Assembly: GCA_003990745.1 (NCBI GenBank)
Contig: RBNI01004107.1
Span: 1 to 14,629, forward strand
Direction of reading: 5' to 3'
DNA length: 14,629 nt
From: Jimgerdemannia flammicorona
Taxonomy: Eukaryota; Mucoromycota; Endogonomycetes; Endogonales; Endogonaceae
The notes under the pieces were generated by a model that made no database searches, was not told where the DNA came from, and saw only the letters and a list, made by a program, of their open reading frames with translations. A program made the translations under genes and the position numbers. Of this stretch, positions 1-9,271 are shown one piece after another (the stretch's first letter is position 1; each line of letters opens with the position of its first letter).

Positions 1-235
1 TTTTTTCACTAGAGTGAATCCAAGTACTATCAGAGTCTAAGAGATGCTAATAGTCTATTTTAAGAATTCAAGCTATTAAAAACTAATAAATCAGAAACTT
101 TAAAAGTTATAGAAATAATTAAGATCTTATTATTTCTAGTACTAGTATCTTTTTCTATAGAATTGAAATACTAAAAATATCTTTATTACAATATTCACCT
201 CTTTGTTTAGAATGAATTCAGAGATATTATTTATC
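1..235 (-). pseudogene. Left part of a decayed AT-rich coding sequence (continues at 5982-7078)
   Basis: Read on the minus strand, this AT-rich stretch has one frame (codons starting ATA AAT AAT ATC TCT GAA next to the LINE) that looks protein-like. It contains ISEFILNKEVNIVIK and FYRKRY, followed by a Q-rich part. All its stops are TAA, TAG or TGA, each obtainable from CAA, CAG or CGA by one C-to-T change. The same frame can be read from the other side of the LINE (just above 5982) once the insertion and one copy of the duplicated target are removed, which suggests one sequence split by LINE copy 1. It runs off the window at position 1. I do not recognise the family. With so few C residues, any frame shows this kind of stop, so the frame choice is an inference. 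Confidence 0.35.
224..235. repeat. Target-site duplication, left copy, of LINE copy 1
   Basis: ATATTATTTATC occurs here and again at 5981-5992, directly after the A-tail of the LINE. A 12-bp perfect repeat at the expected places is what target-primed reverse transcription leaves. The surroundings are AT-rich, so some chance matching is possible, but the position directly abutting the tail argues for a real duplication. Confidence 0.7.
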
Positions 236-429
236 AGAGATCAGGACTTCTTTTGCTCAAACCACCTGAAGTAAGCTAAGCCACACAGACATCTTTCAGT
301 GAAAGACAACACATTTTCAAGTTTTTATTTTGAATATACTGGTATACATCATACAGTAGAAGTCTATCTATAAGGTACAATAAGTTTCAGTAAAAACTAT
401 CAAGTTTTGGTGATATAGCTAGTCAAGGT

Positions 430-2235
430 TCCTTTAGCTCTGAGTATCTAAAGAGGAGGAGGCCTGGTCTGGGTATTTCCAAGAGCTTTGCAGCTGTTGC
501 AGAGGCTGGTATGGCTGCTAGAGGGGCTGGTGGTCAGGGGAGATCTGGTGAAATCAAGGTCTGACATACTGTAGTTGGAAGCAGGAGGGCTGCAGCTTAG
601 GGGTGGGGCATGGGAGGTGTAGTGTTGACAGGAGGAGGAGTCAGGTGATGGGTCAGGTGACAGGTCAGGTGACTGGCAGAGGACAGAAGTCTGGTGGTGT
701 GATGCTGGGGACTAATTCTTCTATTGCTGGGCTAGTGGCTGGAGAGAGGACTGCTGGTGGCATAGCTATAACTAGTGAGGTGACCACTGATATTTCTAGG
801 ACCAAGAGAAAGGTGACTCTGGCAGCTAGGACAGGTGAGTTGGTGGTGAGGCCCTTCTTTTACAAATCGATATTGACATGGGTAGTCTTGGTGAACTTCC
901 TGGGATTGGCAATGTCAGCTAGGGAGGTTCTGAGACTAGTGGGGAAGGAAGTGGCTGGGGCAGAATCTTTGAAGTTCATCTCTTCAGTAGAGGCTGTGGA
1001 GATTGGATTTGTAGAGGAGGATACAATAGTGAAGGCACTGGAGAAAGGGTTGACTATCAAGGGTATCTGAATTGGGATGGCAAGGTGTTTGAGGTGGGAC
1101 CTATATACTGTTCAGCTGGTGGTGGAGGGTTTGCTAACTCTGGGCAGATAGGAGACCAAGGAGATGGTGGTAGAGATACTGGGTGGCTATGATTGAGGAA
1201 TGGCAACTGCAAGGTGATGCTGCAACTGGAAGACAAGGAAGCAACTGGGCTGGAACAATATTGGTCTGAGGGGATTCAAATTGGAGGGCAAGAGTGCAAG
1301 GTGTGAAGAAGGAAGGGAGTAGAACAGGAGGAGGAAGAGTTGACAATTGCTCTGGAGGAGAGAGAGACTGCAAAGGAGTTGTAAAAGAGGAAGTGGGAAG
1401 AATTTGCCAAGGATTGGGTCTGGATTCAGGCAGATGGCAAGTGGAAGAGATAGAGGAAAGGAAATTAGAAGCATCTGCAGATAGCCCTTCAGAGGGCAGT
1501 AGTGGAAGAGGAGGTGAGAGTAGAGGTAGCTAAGAATCAGATGGAAGGAGTGGAAGCAGCAGAGGTGTCCTTCTCCCAGCTGGATAATGTAGAGAGCTCA
1601 GCACATGCACCAGTAAGAGGAAAGTGGGCAGATAAGGAGGAGATGGGTAAAGAAGGCTTTGAGGTTGATATCAAAGTAGTGCTAGAGACTTAGGTGGAGG
1701 ACACCCATATGGCTGGGGCAGCAAATATCCATTGGGAGTGCCCTGAGGCTGGTGAGGTAGTACATTTGGAGAAGGTTGTAGAGGAGGATGAGTTGGTGGA
1801 TGTGGCTTCAGATATATCAGCAGATAGAGAGCAACTGTAAGAGCTGAGCAGGACCCCCAGGCTATCAACTCCTGGGCCTCTGGTGATAATAGCAGAGAGC
1901 TGATATCAGGCAGTGCTTGAGGAACTTGCTGAGGAAGACATCAAGGAAGTGGATGTATTTCATGGATCTCAGGAGGCATGGGAAGGATTTCTCAATATTG
2001 CGATATAGGGGCCTAAGTTGGTGACAGTGATAGTAGCAGCTCTTCCAGATGATGAAGAATATAATATTGATGAGAGCAGGATAGTAGACATCAGAAAGGT
2101 GGTAGCAGAAAGAGTGGACCTTTTCTACAGCAGTACAAATAGTGATTGAATCTGGAGGGTAATTTGTAAGAACCAGTGAGAGATCATTAGAGGAAGGACC
2201 AAAAAAGTGGTGGCAGTCCTAGCTAAGCTTTAAAC
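430..2235 (+). pseudogene. LINE copy 1 ORF1 (nucleic-acid-binding protein) remnant
   Basis: This is the region ahead of the endonuclease. An open stretch at 603-1070 ends with FVEEDTIVKALEKGLTIKGI. Past a frameshift, about 1213-1300 encodes VMLQLEDKEATGLEQYWSEG followed by IQIGGQECKV. These resemble the RNA-recognition-like part of fungal and plant LINE ORF1 proteins (pattern: hydrophobic strand, helix ending ALEKG, then GI). Beyond this lies an acidic, low-complexity stretch rich in E and V (about 1500-2100) with many TAG stops. No zinc knuckle could be read confidently. The start near 430 is a guess from where purine-rich, coding-like sequence begins. Product assignment rests on position in the element plus the weak motif match. 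Confidence 0.5.
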
Positions 2236-2279
2236 ATTTTCTTTGATGATGATGAATAGTTTACACATCTTATCGATCA

Positions 2280-5200
2280 ATGTTAATAGATTGCATGATA
2301 GTGTTAAGAGGCAGAGGCTGTTTCAATAGCTTAAAGTTAGAAGATATAATATTGTTTTTCTTTAGTATGTTCAGACTTATGGAGAGCAAGACTTTGAGGT
2401 GTAGAGTAAAGAATGGTATGGTGGAATGGGTTGGAACAAGTAGGTGGGTATCTTGGTTGGTATAGATAAAGGTGAGCTGGTAGAGGTCGAGGTCTATGGT
2501 GACAGATTGGTGTAGAGAAGGCTGAAAGGAGGGACAGGCAATGGTTTAGCAGTCAGTTTAGTTTATCTCCCTGTAGTTAGCAGAGAGCAAAAGTAATAGG
2601 TTGAGGACTGGTGGGCTTGGGAAGGTCAGGAGGTAGTGGCATTGGACATTTTGGGGGGGGACTTTAATATGGTACATAATCAGATACTGGATAGATCAGA
2701 TAGTGGAGCAGACATAGTGGTATTCTCTGGACTGACTCAGTGGCTTCAGGTGGAGTATGACATGAGACTGGTGGATAGCATCATCAGCATCAGGGAGATG
2801 AGTTAGGACCTTTTACCTAGTGGTATCCAGTTGATGATGGATTGATCAGGACATAGATTAATTGGGTGCTGGTAACTGAGTATTGGGGTAATGTACTGAA
2901 TATTGCAGAGGTGCATTGGTGCTCTTGGTCAGATCATTAGGGAGTGGAGGTGTGTGGCAGATTCCAAGCAGCAGGCTATAGTAGAGGGTGCTGGTGCCTC
3001 AATTTAGCTCTACTCAGGAGGAAGAAGGAGAGAGAACAGTTTGTGGACATTATGTAACAGGAAGTAGTATATTGGCAGAATAATGGACAGTTAATAGCAG
3101 AATGGTGGGGTAAATTCAAACATTTAGCTGGTGCTTACTGGCAGAATATTGGTGAAGTGGCTGGAAAGGAGCAGAAGGACAAGGAAAGGAGGGTAGAGAA
3201 GGAGCTGAGATAGTAATTAAAGCTAATAGAAGGGGGGAGAGATATGCCACCAGTTGGCAGTAGAGGTGGTAGAGTTGTAGGCAGAATTGAGGGCAGCTAA
3301 GGATAGGGCAGTAGACAGCCTACTTATCAGACTACAGGCAAGACAGTTGGAAGAAGAAGAGAGGTCAACTAAATACCTATCTGGTATTTTGAAGGTCAGA
3401 AGAGTGTGATACAGCTGGGCCTTAGTATTGTACAAAGATGGGGTAGAGATCTCAGAGATTGCCAATATATTGGAAGAGGTCTCAGGGTAATAGCAGGCTC
3501 TCTGGCAGGATAGAGGGAAGTATGCTGAGGATGTGGTGCTTTGGGAGGATGATGACAATATAGTGAACAATTGGCCAGTAATGGGGGTACCTAAGATAGG
3601 AGAGGTAGTAATGGGTGAAGTGTCTTTGGATGAAGTTTTAGAGGTATTGTAGAAGATGTAGACTAATTTATCACCTGGGGAGGATGGGCTGTTTTGGGAA
3701 TTCTGGAAGGAGTTCCAGGCAGAGTTTGGCAGCTGGTTAGTAGAGATGGCCAACTTTGTTCTGAAGGAGGGCAGCTGGATTGGCAATGGCTTCTTGGGAT
3801 TAGTTTTCCTCCTATATAAGAAAAAAGGTGATCAGCAGGTGTGGCAGAATTGGTACCCCATTATGCTGCTGAATGTGGATAGAAAGCTGGTCTCAAAGAT
3901 TCTAGCAGAGAGGATGCAGTAGTATATTAGTATGCTGGTGGGTGAAGAGTAGCAAGACTTTGTCAAGGGAAGGCAGATCAGAGATAATATAACCTAGATG
4001 CAAAATGTCTTAGAAGACTGTAGGAGCCAGCAGGTGGATAGTAGGATGGTCTTCCTGGATCAAGAGAAGGCCTATGACAGAGTGAAGTAGACTTACTTAG
4101 AGGCTATTCTGAGGAGGGTTAGATTTGGAGTAGTAGAAGTAGGGCAATTGATGGGCTTAGTATGGAGATATAGAGCAGCAGTTATGATAATGAATGGAGT
4201 GGCCTAAAGTTTGCTTTGAGATGTGGTGTACTTCAGAGAGACCCTCTCTCTCTCCTCCTTTATATACTCTCTCTGGAGCCATTGCTGGTATGGCTGAAGA
4301 GGTGGCTTTCTGAACTGCAAATAGATGATGTGGTCTGGAAGCTAGATGCCTTTGCAGATGATATAGTGGTTGGGTTGGGTAGTATGGAGGATGTAGACCT
4401 CTTGCAGGAAGGGGTTGGACAGTATGAGAGACTGATAGGGGTAAAGCTGAATTGGGACAAGTGTGAGACAATGGAACTTAGTGCTGGTCTGGGGTAATAT
4501 AGATAATTTAGACAATTGGTGGCCACTGAGAGTACTGTTCAGTATCTGGGTATTTAGTTCTCAGTATATGAGATAGTTCTGCCAAAGAAGTGGTGGAGTG
4601 GTATTATTCAGAAGTTGGAAGGTACTTTGACTGGTTGGTCTGGTGGGAGTTTCTCCTTGATAGACAGAATTGTGATCTTGAATATATATTGGCTGCCAAA
4701 ATTGTAGTATCTAGGGTATCACTTGGATTTTCTGAGATAGGTAGTGCAGTAGTTGAAGAAGATTGTAGAAGGCTGGTCATGGCATTGAAAGTGGCCACAG
4801 ATTGGGTGAGATACATTGGTGATGTGGACAACTGATGGTGGCCTGGGGTTGGTGGACTTCAGGTGATGGCTGAAGGTACTTAGGGGTTGGTGGGGGTGCC
4901 GATTGGCTGAACTAGGTGAAGGGAGCTGGAGCAGGCTAGTGATGGACAATTGGGAGATTTAGTTCTGCCCCTGTAGTGAGATTTGGAAGAATATGCAGGG
5001 TTTGCTTCAGGTTAGAAATGTTGGTTGACTATAGTATAAGGGGTTCTGGTGGAGCATAGTAGAGGTCTAGCTGGCCATGGGATTGGTAGGGCCAGAGATA
5101 GAGGTTGGTGAGAATCCTGAGCAGAGATGGTGGTGATTGGGGGACCTCTATATTGGTGGTTATAGTCTGAAGGAGTACTCACTGGTTGAGGCAATGGAGT

Positions 5201-5860
5201 GGATCAGGCCTGGCCCTCTGGAGAGATGGCTGGCAGGTTGGCAGAAGGCAGAATTGAGTAAAGGCTAGGAGTGGAGCTGAATCTGAAGTTGGGGAGTCTC
5301 TTTGCTCAAGATAGTACTCCCTAAGTACTGGATTGTATAGTGGCACTTCTTGAGAAGAAATGTAATATTGGGGTATCAGACAGGATGGATGGAGGTAGAT
5401 GGCTGTCAGGACTGCAAGTAGTGTAGTGAGGTAAATGGTAGAGTGGTTCAGTTACCAGAGCATGTTCTGACAGCCTGCCCTGATATTAAAGAGTTCTGGC
5501 AGTGTCTGAAAGATTACTGGAGCCCCATAGATAGAAGGACAGGAGATCCCATCAGTTTGGTGATCAAGCACCAGCTGATGGGGGAGATAGGAGATATCTG
5601 GAATAGCCTAGGTTAGATCCTTGGGGTCTGGATTCTAATGGCAGTATATTGGCAATAGGTATTTGAGCAGGACCCATGGTTGGAGATTGGTGAGCTAGTA
5701 GAGTAGTGGAAGTGGCTTCTTCAGGAGGTGGTATAAAGGTAGTGGTATCAGGAGAGGTGGCTTCAACCAGAGGTCTTGAGGAAGGTGTAGGATATTATAC
5801 AGCAGAGTCAAGGACACTTGGTATTAGATGAGCATGAGGTTAGGTAAAAGAAAGAAGTTA
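2280..5860 (+). pseudogene. LINE copy 1 ORF2: endonuclease, reverse transcriptase and zinc finger, decayed
   Basis: Endonuclease: KEWYGG-like region near 2400, GGDFNMV at 2654-2674 and SDH at 2929-2937, typical of the exonuclease/endonuclease/phosphatase fold; the usual QETH glutamate site reads TAG-TAT here, so the domain looks dead. Reverse transcriptase: PGEDG (3674-3688), NVDRKLVSKILAERM (to 3918), DFVKGRQIRDNI (about 3956-3991), FLDQEKAYDRV (4052-4084), a GVLQRDPLSLLLYI block, and the catalytic FADD box at 4351-4362. The thumb motif VQYLGI is at 4537-4554. A CCHC finger (C-x2-C, then H-x4-C) lies at 5404-5478, as in many LINE C termini. The catalytic aspartates survive, but the frame is broken, for example by a shift near 4203-4216. 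Most stops are TAG where Gln is expected, such as after YLGI. Confidence 0.85.
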
Positions 5861-5956
5861 AATAACCAACCCTACCTATATATGATATGTTATAGTAACA
5901 TTTTGTGGTTAATTATCATTATAATAGTATAATAAAGTTGAAGTCCTAGTAACTAT

Positions 5957-5981
5957 AAAAAAAAAAAAAAAAAAAAAAAAA
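5957..5981 (+). other. A25 tail of LINE copy 1
   Basis: An uninterrupted run of A follows GTCCTAGTAACTATA, the 3' terminal motif shared with the two minus-strand copies. The last A may belong to the target-site duplication. A clean A-run with little interruption suggests that this insertion is younger than its degraded surroundings, or that poly-A is not a target of the C-to-T process. Confidence 0.85.
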
Positions 5982-5992
5982 TATTATTTATC
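5981..5992. repeat. Target-site duplication, right copy, of LINE copy 1
   Basis: ATATTATTTATC directly follows the A-tail and matches 224-235 exactly. Confidence 0.7.
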
Positions 5993-7078
5993 TAAAATCA
6001 ATTTATACCATTAATGAATAAAAATTTACTTTTTACTTTTAATTAAGGTTACTTTTAATCTTAATTTAATTGTGAATTGGCTATTTTATTGTTTTTAATT
6101 TGTTAATTTCTCTTACTAGTTCTTTAGGAGTTAATTTTTATAATCTTTTTACTTCTATCTCTAATTCTTTAATCTTATCTAATAATTCTTACTTTTGTCT
6201 TTCATGTCAATCTATGGATTTTTCTATAAATTCTTATGAGCTTCTCTTTCTTTAGCAATTATTTATTTAATATTACTTAATTGTTCTTATAAGATATTTA
6301 TTTATTATTTATATTCAGTAGATGCTCTTTCTTTATAAGATAAGACCAGAAGGTCTTTTTTATTACTGTTAGAATAATTATAGTAAAAGCTCATTTTAGT
6401 TTTTAGCTTTTCACATCTCTTACATTTTAGCAACTCTTTATTCTCAAACTTCTCCTTATACTCTTCATAAGTATAAGCATTATTTACTATTTTATAACTG
6501 ACTTTGCTCTAAGTTTTGATTTAATAAATCACTTGGTTTCTCTTATTAAAATTAGGACAAAAGTCACAAGTTATGTCTTTGCCTTATTTCTTTAATTTTA
6601 AAATAGTAAAAAGTAGTTCTTTTATATTACTTAATCTTAACTTCTATCTGATCAACTATTTCTTAAATTTGAGACTTAATTTTTTTCTATCAATTTCTGA
6701 GCCTTAACTTTTATTTCTATTTCTAAATATTGAAATCTGTTTTACTTTTTAGATAAAATAAACAAAAGCTTATTAGTTAAATTAAGTAGTATTTTTTATA
6801 TTTAAATTATTTCTTTTACTTTTCTCAATAATTCTATATTATCTCTTACTTCTTCTTATAGTTTTTAAATTTCTCTTTCTTGATTTTCAATTATAATATA
6901 ATTTCACTAAATGATTTCTAAATTATCTCTAATTTCTCTTTTAAAGATATATTTTTTTTATTATTCTATTTCTTACTAATTTTAATAAAAGAGATAAAGT
7001 TAGTTTTGATATTTATTTCTCATTTCTCAATAATTCTTATAATAACCTTATTGAGTTTATCTTTACTGTTTTTGATTC
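5982..7078 (-). pseudogene. Unrecognised decayed gene with two CxxC pairs and coiled coils
   Basis: This AT-rich stretch contains no CpG that I could find. On the minus strand it reads as degraded protein. One frame carries ITCDFCPNF (cysteine pair at 6557-6568) and then LLKCKRCEKL (pair at 6413-6424), giving C-x2-C-x44-C-x2-C, which suggests a zinc-binding module. On both sides, in other frames, lie heptad-like segments: EREIQKLQEEV near 6880-6840 and LLDKIKELEIEVKRL near 6190-6135. The intended protein therefore seems to be coiled coil, zinc module, coiled coil, with frameshifts between. Nearly all stops are TAA or TAG in Q-like positions. It is cut by LINE copy 1 and continues at 235-1. 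Family and function are unknown; it may itself derive from a transposon. Confidence 0.45.
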
Positions 7079-7137
7079 TTTTTTTATAGTTACTCAGACT
7101 TTAGTATTTATTATAAATCTGTCTAACTCTAATATAA
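7079..7137 (-). mobile_element. LINE copy 3, 3' end part (split by copy 2)
   Basis: On the minus strand this ends in GTCTGAGTAACTATA plus an A7 tail (T7 at 7079-7085), closely matching the 3' end of copy 2 (GTCCAAGTAACTATATA plus A9). The element resumes at 8702. Joining 7079-7137 to 8702-8970 gives a sequence collinear with the 3' region of copy 2 (7161-7480), which shows that copy 2 landed inside it. Confidence 0.7.
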
Positions 7138-7152
7138 TATAGTAACCCTACT
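7138..7152. repeat. Target-site duplication, left copy, of LINE copy 2
   Basis: TATAGTAACCCTACT here pairs with TACAGTAACCCCACT at 8702-8716. The two differ at two positions, both C versus T, in line with the C-to-T decay seen throughout the block. The final T may belong to the adjoining T-run. Confidence 0.65.
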
Positions 7153-8701
7153 TTTTTTTTATATAGTTACTTGGACTTTACTATTTATTATCAGTCTATT
7201 GATATAGTTATAGTATCTTCTCTCACTACCTAATCCCCATAGAGGAGTTCTCTCCATAACTTCATACTTGAAGACCATTTTTTATCTTACTATTCTAACT
7301 CTCTCTCTACTCTACCTATAGATTTTTTCTACTAAGTAATATCTCTGACCATCCTGCAAACCCCAATCAAGCCACTAGCTTATCATAATATCCTCTATTA
7401 GCTCTTGCTATCTCAATAGCTATACTTCCAAACTCAGGCTCCTCTCTTCCTTAAAAACAAACAACCAGTGACCTGCCAGTCTCATTCAAACTACTAATAC
7501 CCTACTTAAAGTAAGTTACTCCTTTCTCACCCCTCTACCAATCTATCTCTCAAATTCTCTTACTGACCCTACTCACCATCTTCCCTATGTATAATACTCA
7601 ATTAATTCCTAACAGCTAGCCAAAGTCACTAAGTACCTTATACTCTTCTAGCCAATATTCAGATATCTGTACAAATTCTCCTTCCTGTCCTATATTATAG
7701 CACTTCTCATAGTTGAAGCTTCTCTCCTTGACAAGGTGTCTCAAGTAGAAGTTGAGTATAATATTTCTCTACAGCATATACCACCAGACTTTGGTAGTAG
7801 CTACTGCTATACCTCAGTACTTTAGATCCAAACCCCATTCTAGTCTTACTCCTCTTTGATACCTGCTAGCTACTATTTACTGGGCTATAGATCCTGTTCT
7901 GGCCCCCTCTGACACTTGATTCTATTGCCAATATCAAAGTCAACTAGGGGGATACCCTTCAATAGCACTTGGTCCTATCTCTATATTACTGAGTTCCAAA
8001 GTATCTCTCCTTTATTTCTCTGCTAACAAATTTCAATGTAGTATACCCCATTCACTACCCCTCACTAGAAGCCTTTATACTATATATGTTCATTGTTCTG
8101 AAGCCTAACCAAGGATAATAGATCTCTTATAGAGCCTCTTGGTGAGAATCTCATCTCTCAGATCTTCTGCATCAGGAGAATTCAACTACTCCCTCTCAAC
8201 TCCATCACTCTCTTCAGCTACTATACTCTCAGACAGTATAGCCTCTTTGGAAAATCAACCAGCCCAAGACCCCCTCTAGTCATTAGTAAAGACAAGACCT
8301 TCCAGCTGATCTGACTCCTTCTTTTGGTCCAAATCCACCTCTTGGCCAGTTTCATCAGTCTCTTTACCACCTAGGCTGAAAAGTTCAGGTGATAAGCCAA
8401 ATACCACAGCTTCAGCAGCCAGTATATATTCAAAATCAAAATATACCCTATCAGAGACAAGTAGTGTTCTCTCCAACTCTACAGGGCCTTTCTCCAGATT
8501 GCAACCCTCTGCTCCCACCAAGGTCTCAGTAGGATTGACCTATATACTGATAGATAGATACCCAAGTACTGCACTGCCCCCCCAGTAGGGACAATTGTTC
8601 CAATGACATCTTCTCCCACCAGGTCATTGCCTAATACCATTGTTTCACACTTGTGCTAATTGAGTTTAGCCCCAGAGTACACCTCATACCACTCCACTGT
8701 C
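7152..8701 (-). mobile_element. 5'-truncated LINE copy 2, inserted in copy 3
   Basis: On the minus strand this starts within the reverse transcriptase and runs to an A9 tail (T-run 7152-7160). It encodes, in step with copy 1, GAKLN, HKCETM, AVQYLGI (8577-8557; copy 1 has TVQYLGI) and LNIYWLLKLWYL (copy 1: LNIYWLPKL then YLGYHL). The C-terminal part, about 7480-7740, reads HLVKERSFNYEKCYNIGQ and differs clearly from copy 1, so it is a related but distinct subfamily. Stops again fall mostly at Gln-like positions. The + strand of this stretch is C-rich (16 C, 2 G in 7261-7320), the mirror of copy 1. Truncation at the 5' end is normal for LINE insertion. Confidence 0.8.
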
Positions 8702-8716
8702 TACAGTAACCCCACT
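8702..8716. repeat. Target-site duplication, right copy, of LINE copy 2
   Basis: TACAGTAACCCCACT matches 7138-7152 at 13 of 15 positions; both differences are C versus T. Confidence 0.65.
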
Positions 8717-8970
8717 TCTAACTAATCCTCCTAGAGAAATTACTCTCAATTTCTTCATAATTAATGACTACTAAACTATCAACCACTCTAATTCTCCCCC
8801 TACTCTACTTACAAATCTCTTTTACTAAGTATTAGTAATGACCTCCCTGAATCCACTAGCTAGATATAACATCTCTTAACAACTCTTTCCATCTCACCAA
8901 ATACTTGTCTAAACTTATCTACCTCTCATCTTCAAACACATACAACTAGTGTCTAGCCAATCCCACCTAC
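8702..8970 (-). mobile_element. LINE copy 3, upstream part (3' fragment, split by copy 2)
   Basis: This segment aligns with 7200-7480 of copy 2. Shared blocks on the + strand include CTAATCC followed by TAGAG, CTACTCTAC, TTTACTAAGTA versus TCTACTAAGTA, CCACTAGCT, and the paired ends ACAACTAGTGTCTAGCC versus ACAACCAGTGACCTGCC. It is therefore the body of the older insertion whose 3' tip is at 7079-7137. The 5' limit, about 8970, is set by loss of the pyrimidine-rich composition and return of CpG at 8979. Only about 330 nt of the element remain, so it was strongly 5'-truncated. Confidence 0.65.
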
Positions 8971-8975
8971 ACTGT

Positions 8976-9271
8976 CTTCGTGCCTTTTTCACCATCCCAA
9001 TGTGGACCCCTAATCTTTGTCCCACATTCCTCACGTATCCGTCGCCCTTTTCCCTGACTGATTTGCGTTGCATAGGAGCTTCGTTTCCCAGTGTTCTAGA
9101 CAGATTTTCCCTCTCTGTGCTAGCAACACCAGCCCTCTCACCTCTAAAACGAAAAAGGCACAAGGCAAAGTTAAAAGAAGTAGCGCACAACTTCGTAGAT
9201 TATTACTATAATTCATCCTACCCAATAACAAAAACGTAATGAACGTCTGAAAACGCCATGTCAATGCATCG
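8976..9271. other. Gap between the LINE block and the minus-strand gene
   Basis: CpG frequency returns to normal here. It is probably the 3' flank or untranslated region of the minus-strand gene ending at 9272. Overlapping open frames exist on both strands but neither has recognisable motifs. No tRNA, promoter element or AATAAA signal was seen. Confidence 0.4.

Larger units (their letters stand above)
236..5981 (+). mobile_element. Near full-length decayed LINE (non-LTR retrotransposon), copy 1
   Basis: The element is bounded by a 12-bp target-site duplication (224-235 and 5981-5992) and ends in an A25 tail, giving about 5.7 kb, the usual length of a two-ORF LINE. In order it shows an ORF1 remnant (about 430-2235), an AP-endonuclease domain (about 2298-2940), a reverse transcriptase (about 3060-4840) and a C-terminal CCHC finger (5404-5478). 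The RT motif FLDQEKAYDRV resembles the L1/Tx1-like group more than Tad1; that is from family knowledge, not a search. It is inactive: dozens of in-frame TAG codons and several frameshifts. The sense strand is strikingly G-rich and C-poor (26 G and 4 C in 1501-1560). Confidence 0.9.

Noticed and set aside
4216..4497. Stand-alone gene for a 93-residue protein with FADD
   Set aside because: It is the surviving open piece of the LINE reverse transcriptase; flanking motifs of the same protein lie upstream in another frame and downstream past TAG stops.
430..7078. Alternative genetic code reading TAG/TAA as glutamine
   Set aside because: The decayed frames would open if stops meant Gln, but frameshifts, lost endonuclease residues and CpG loss indicate decay. 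SPT2 and its neighbour use CAG/CAA for Gln and end at normal stops.
8276..8521. Separate minus-strand gene
   Set aside because: The frame is a shadow. The LINE thumb region in the neighbouring frame (LNIYWLLKLWYL) aligns with copy 1, so this is part of LINE copy 2.
9175..9239. NTF2-like fragment on + (KEVAHNFVDYYYNS)
   Set aside because: The likeness covers only about a dozen residues, with no continuing frame or plausible exon around it; probably chance.
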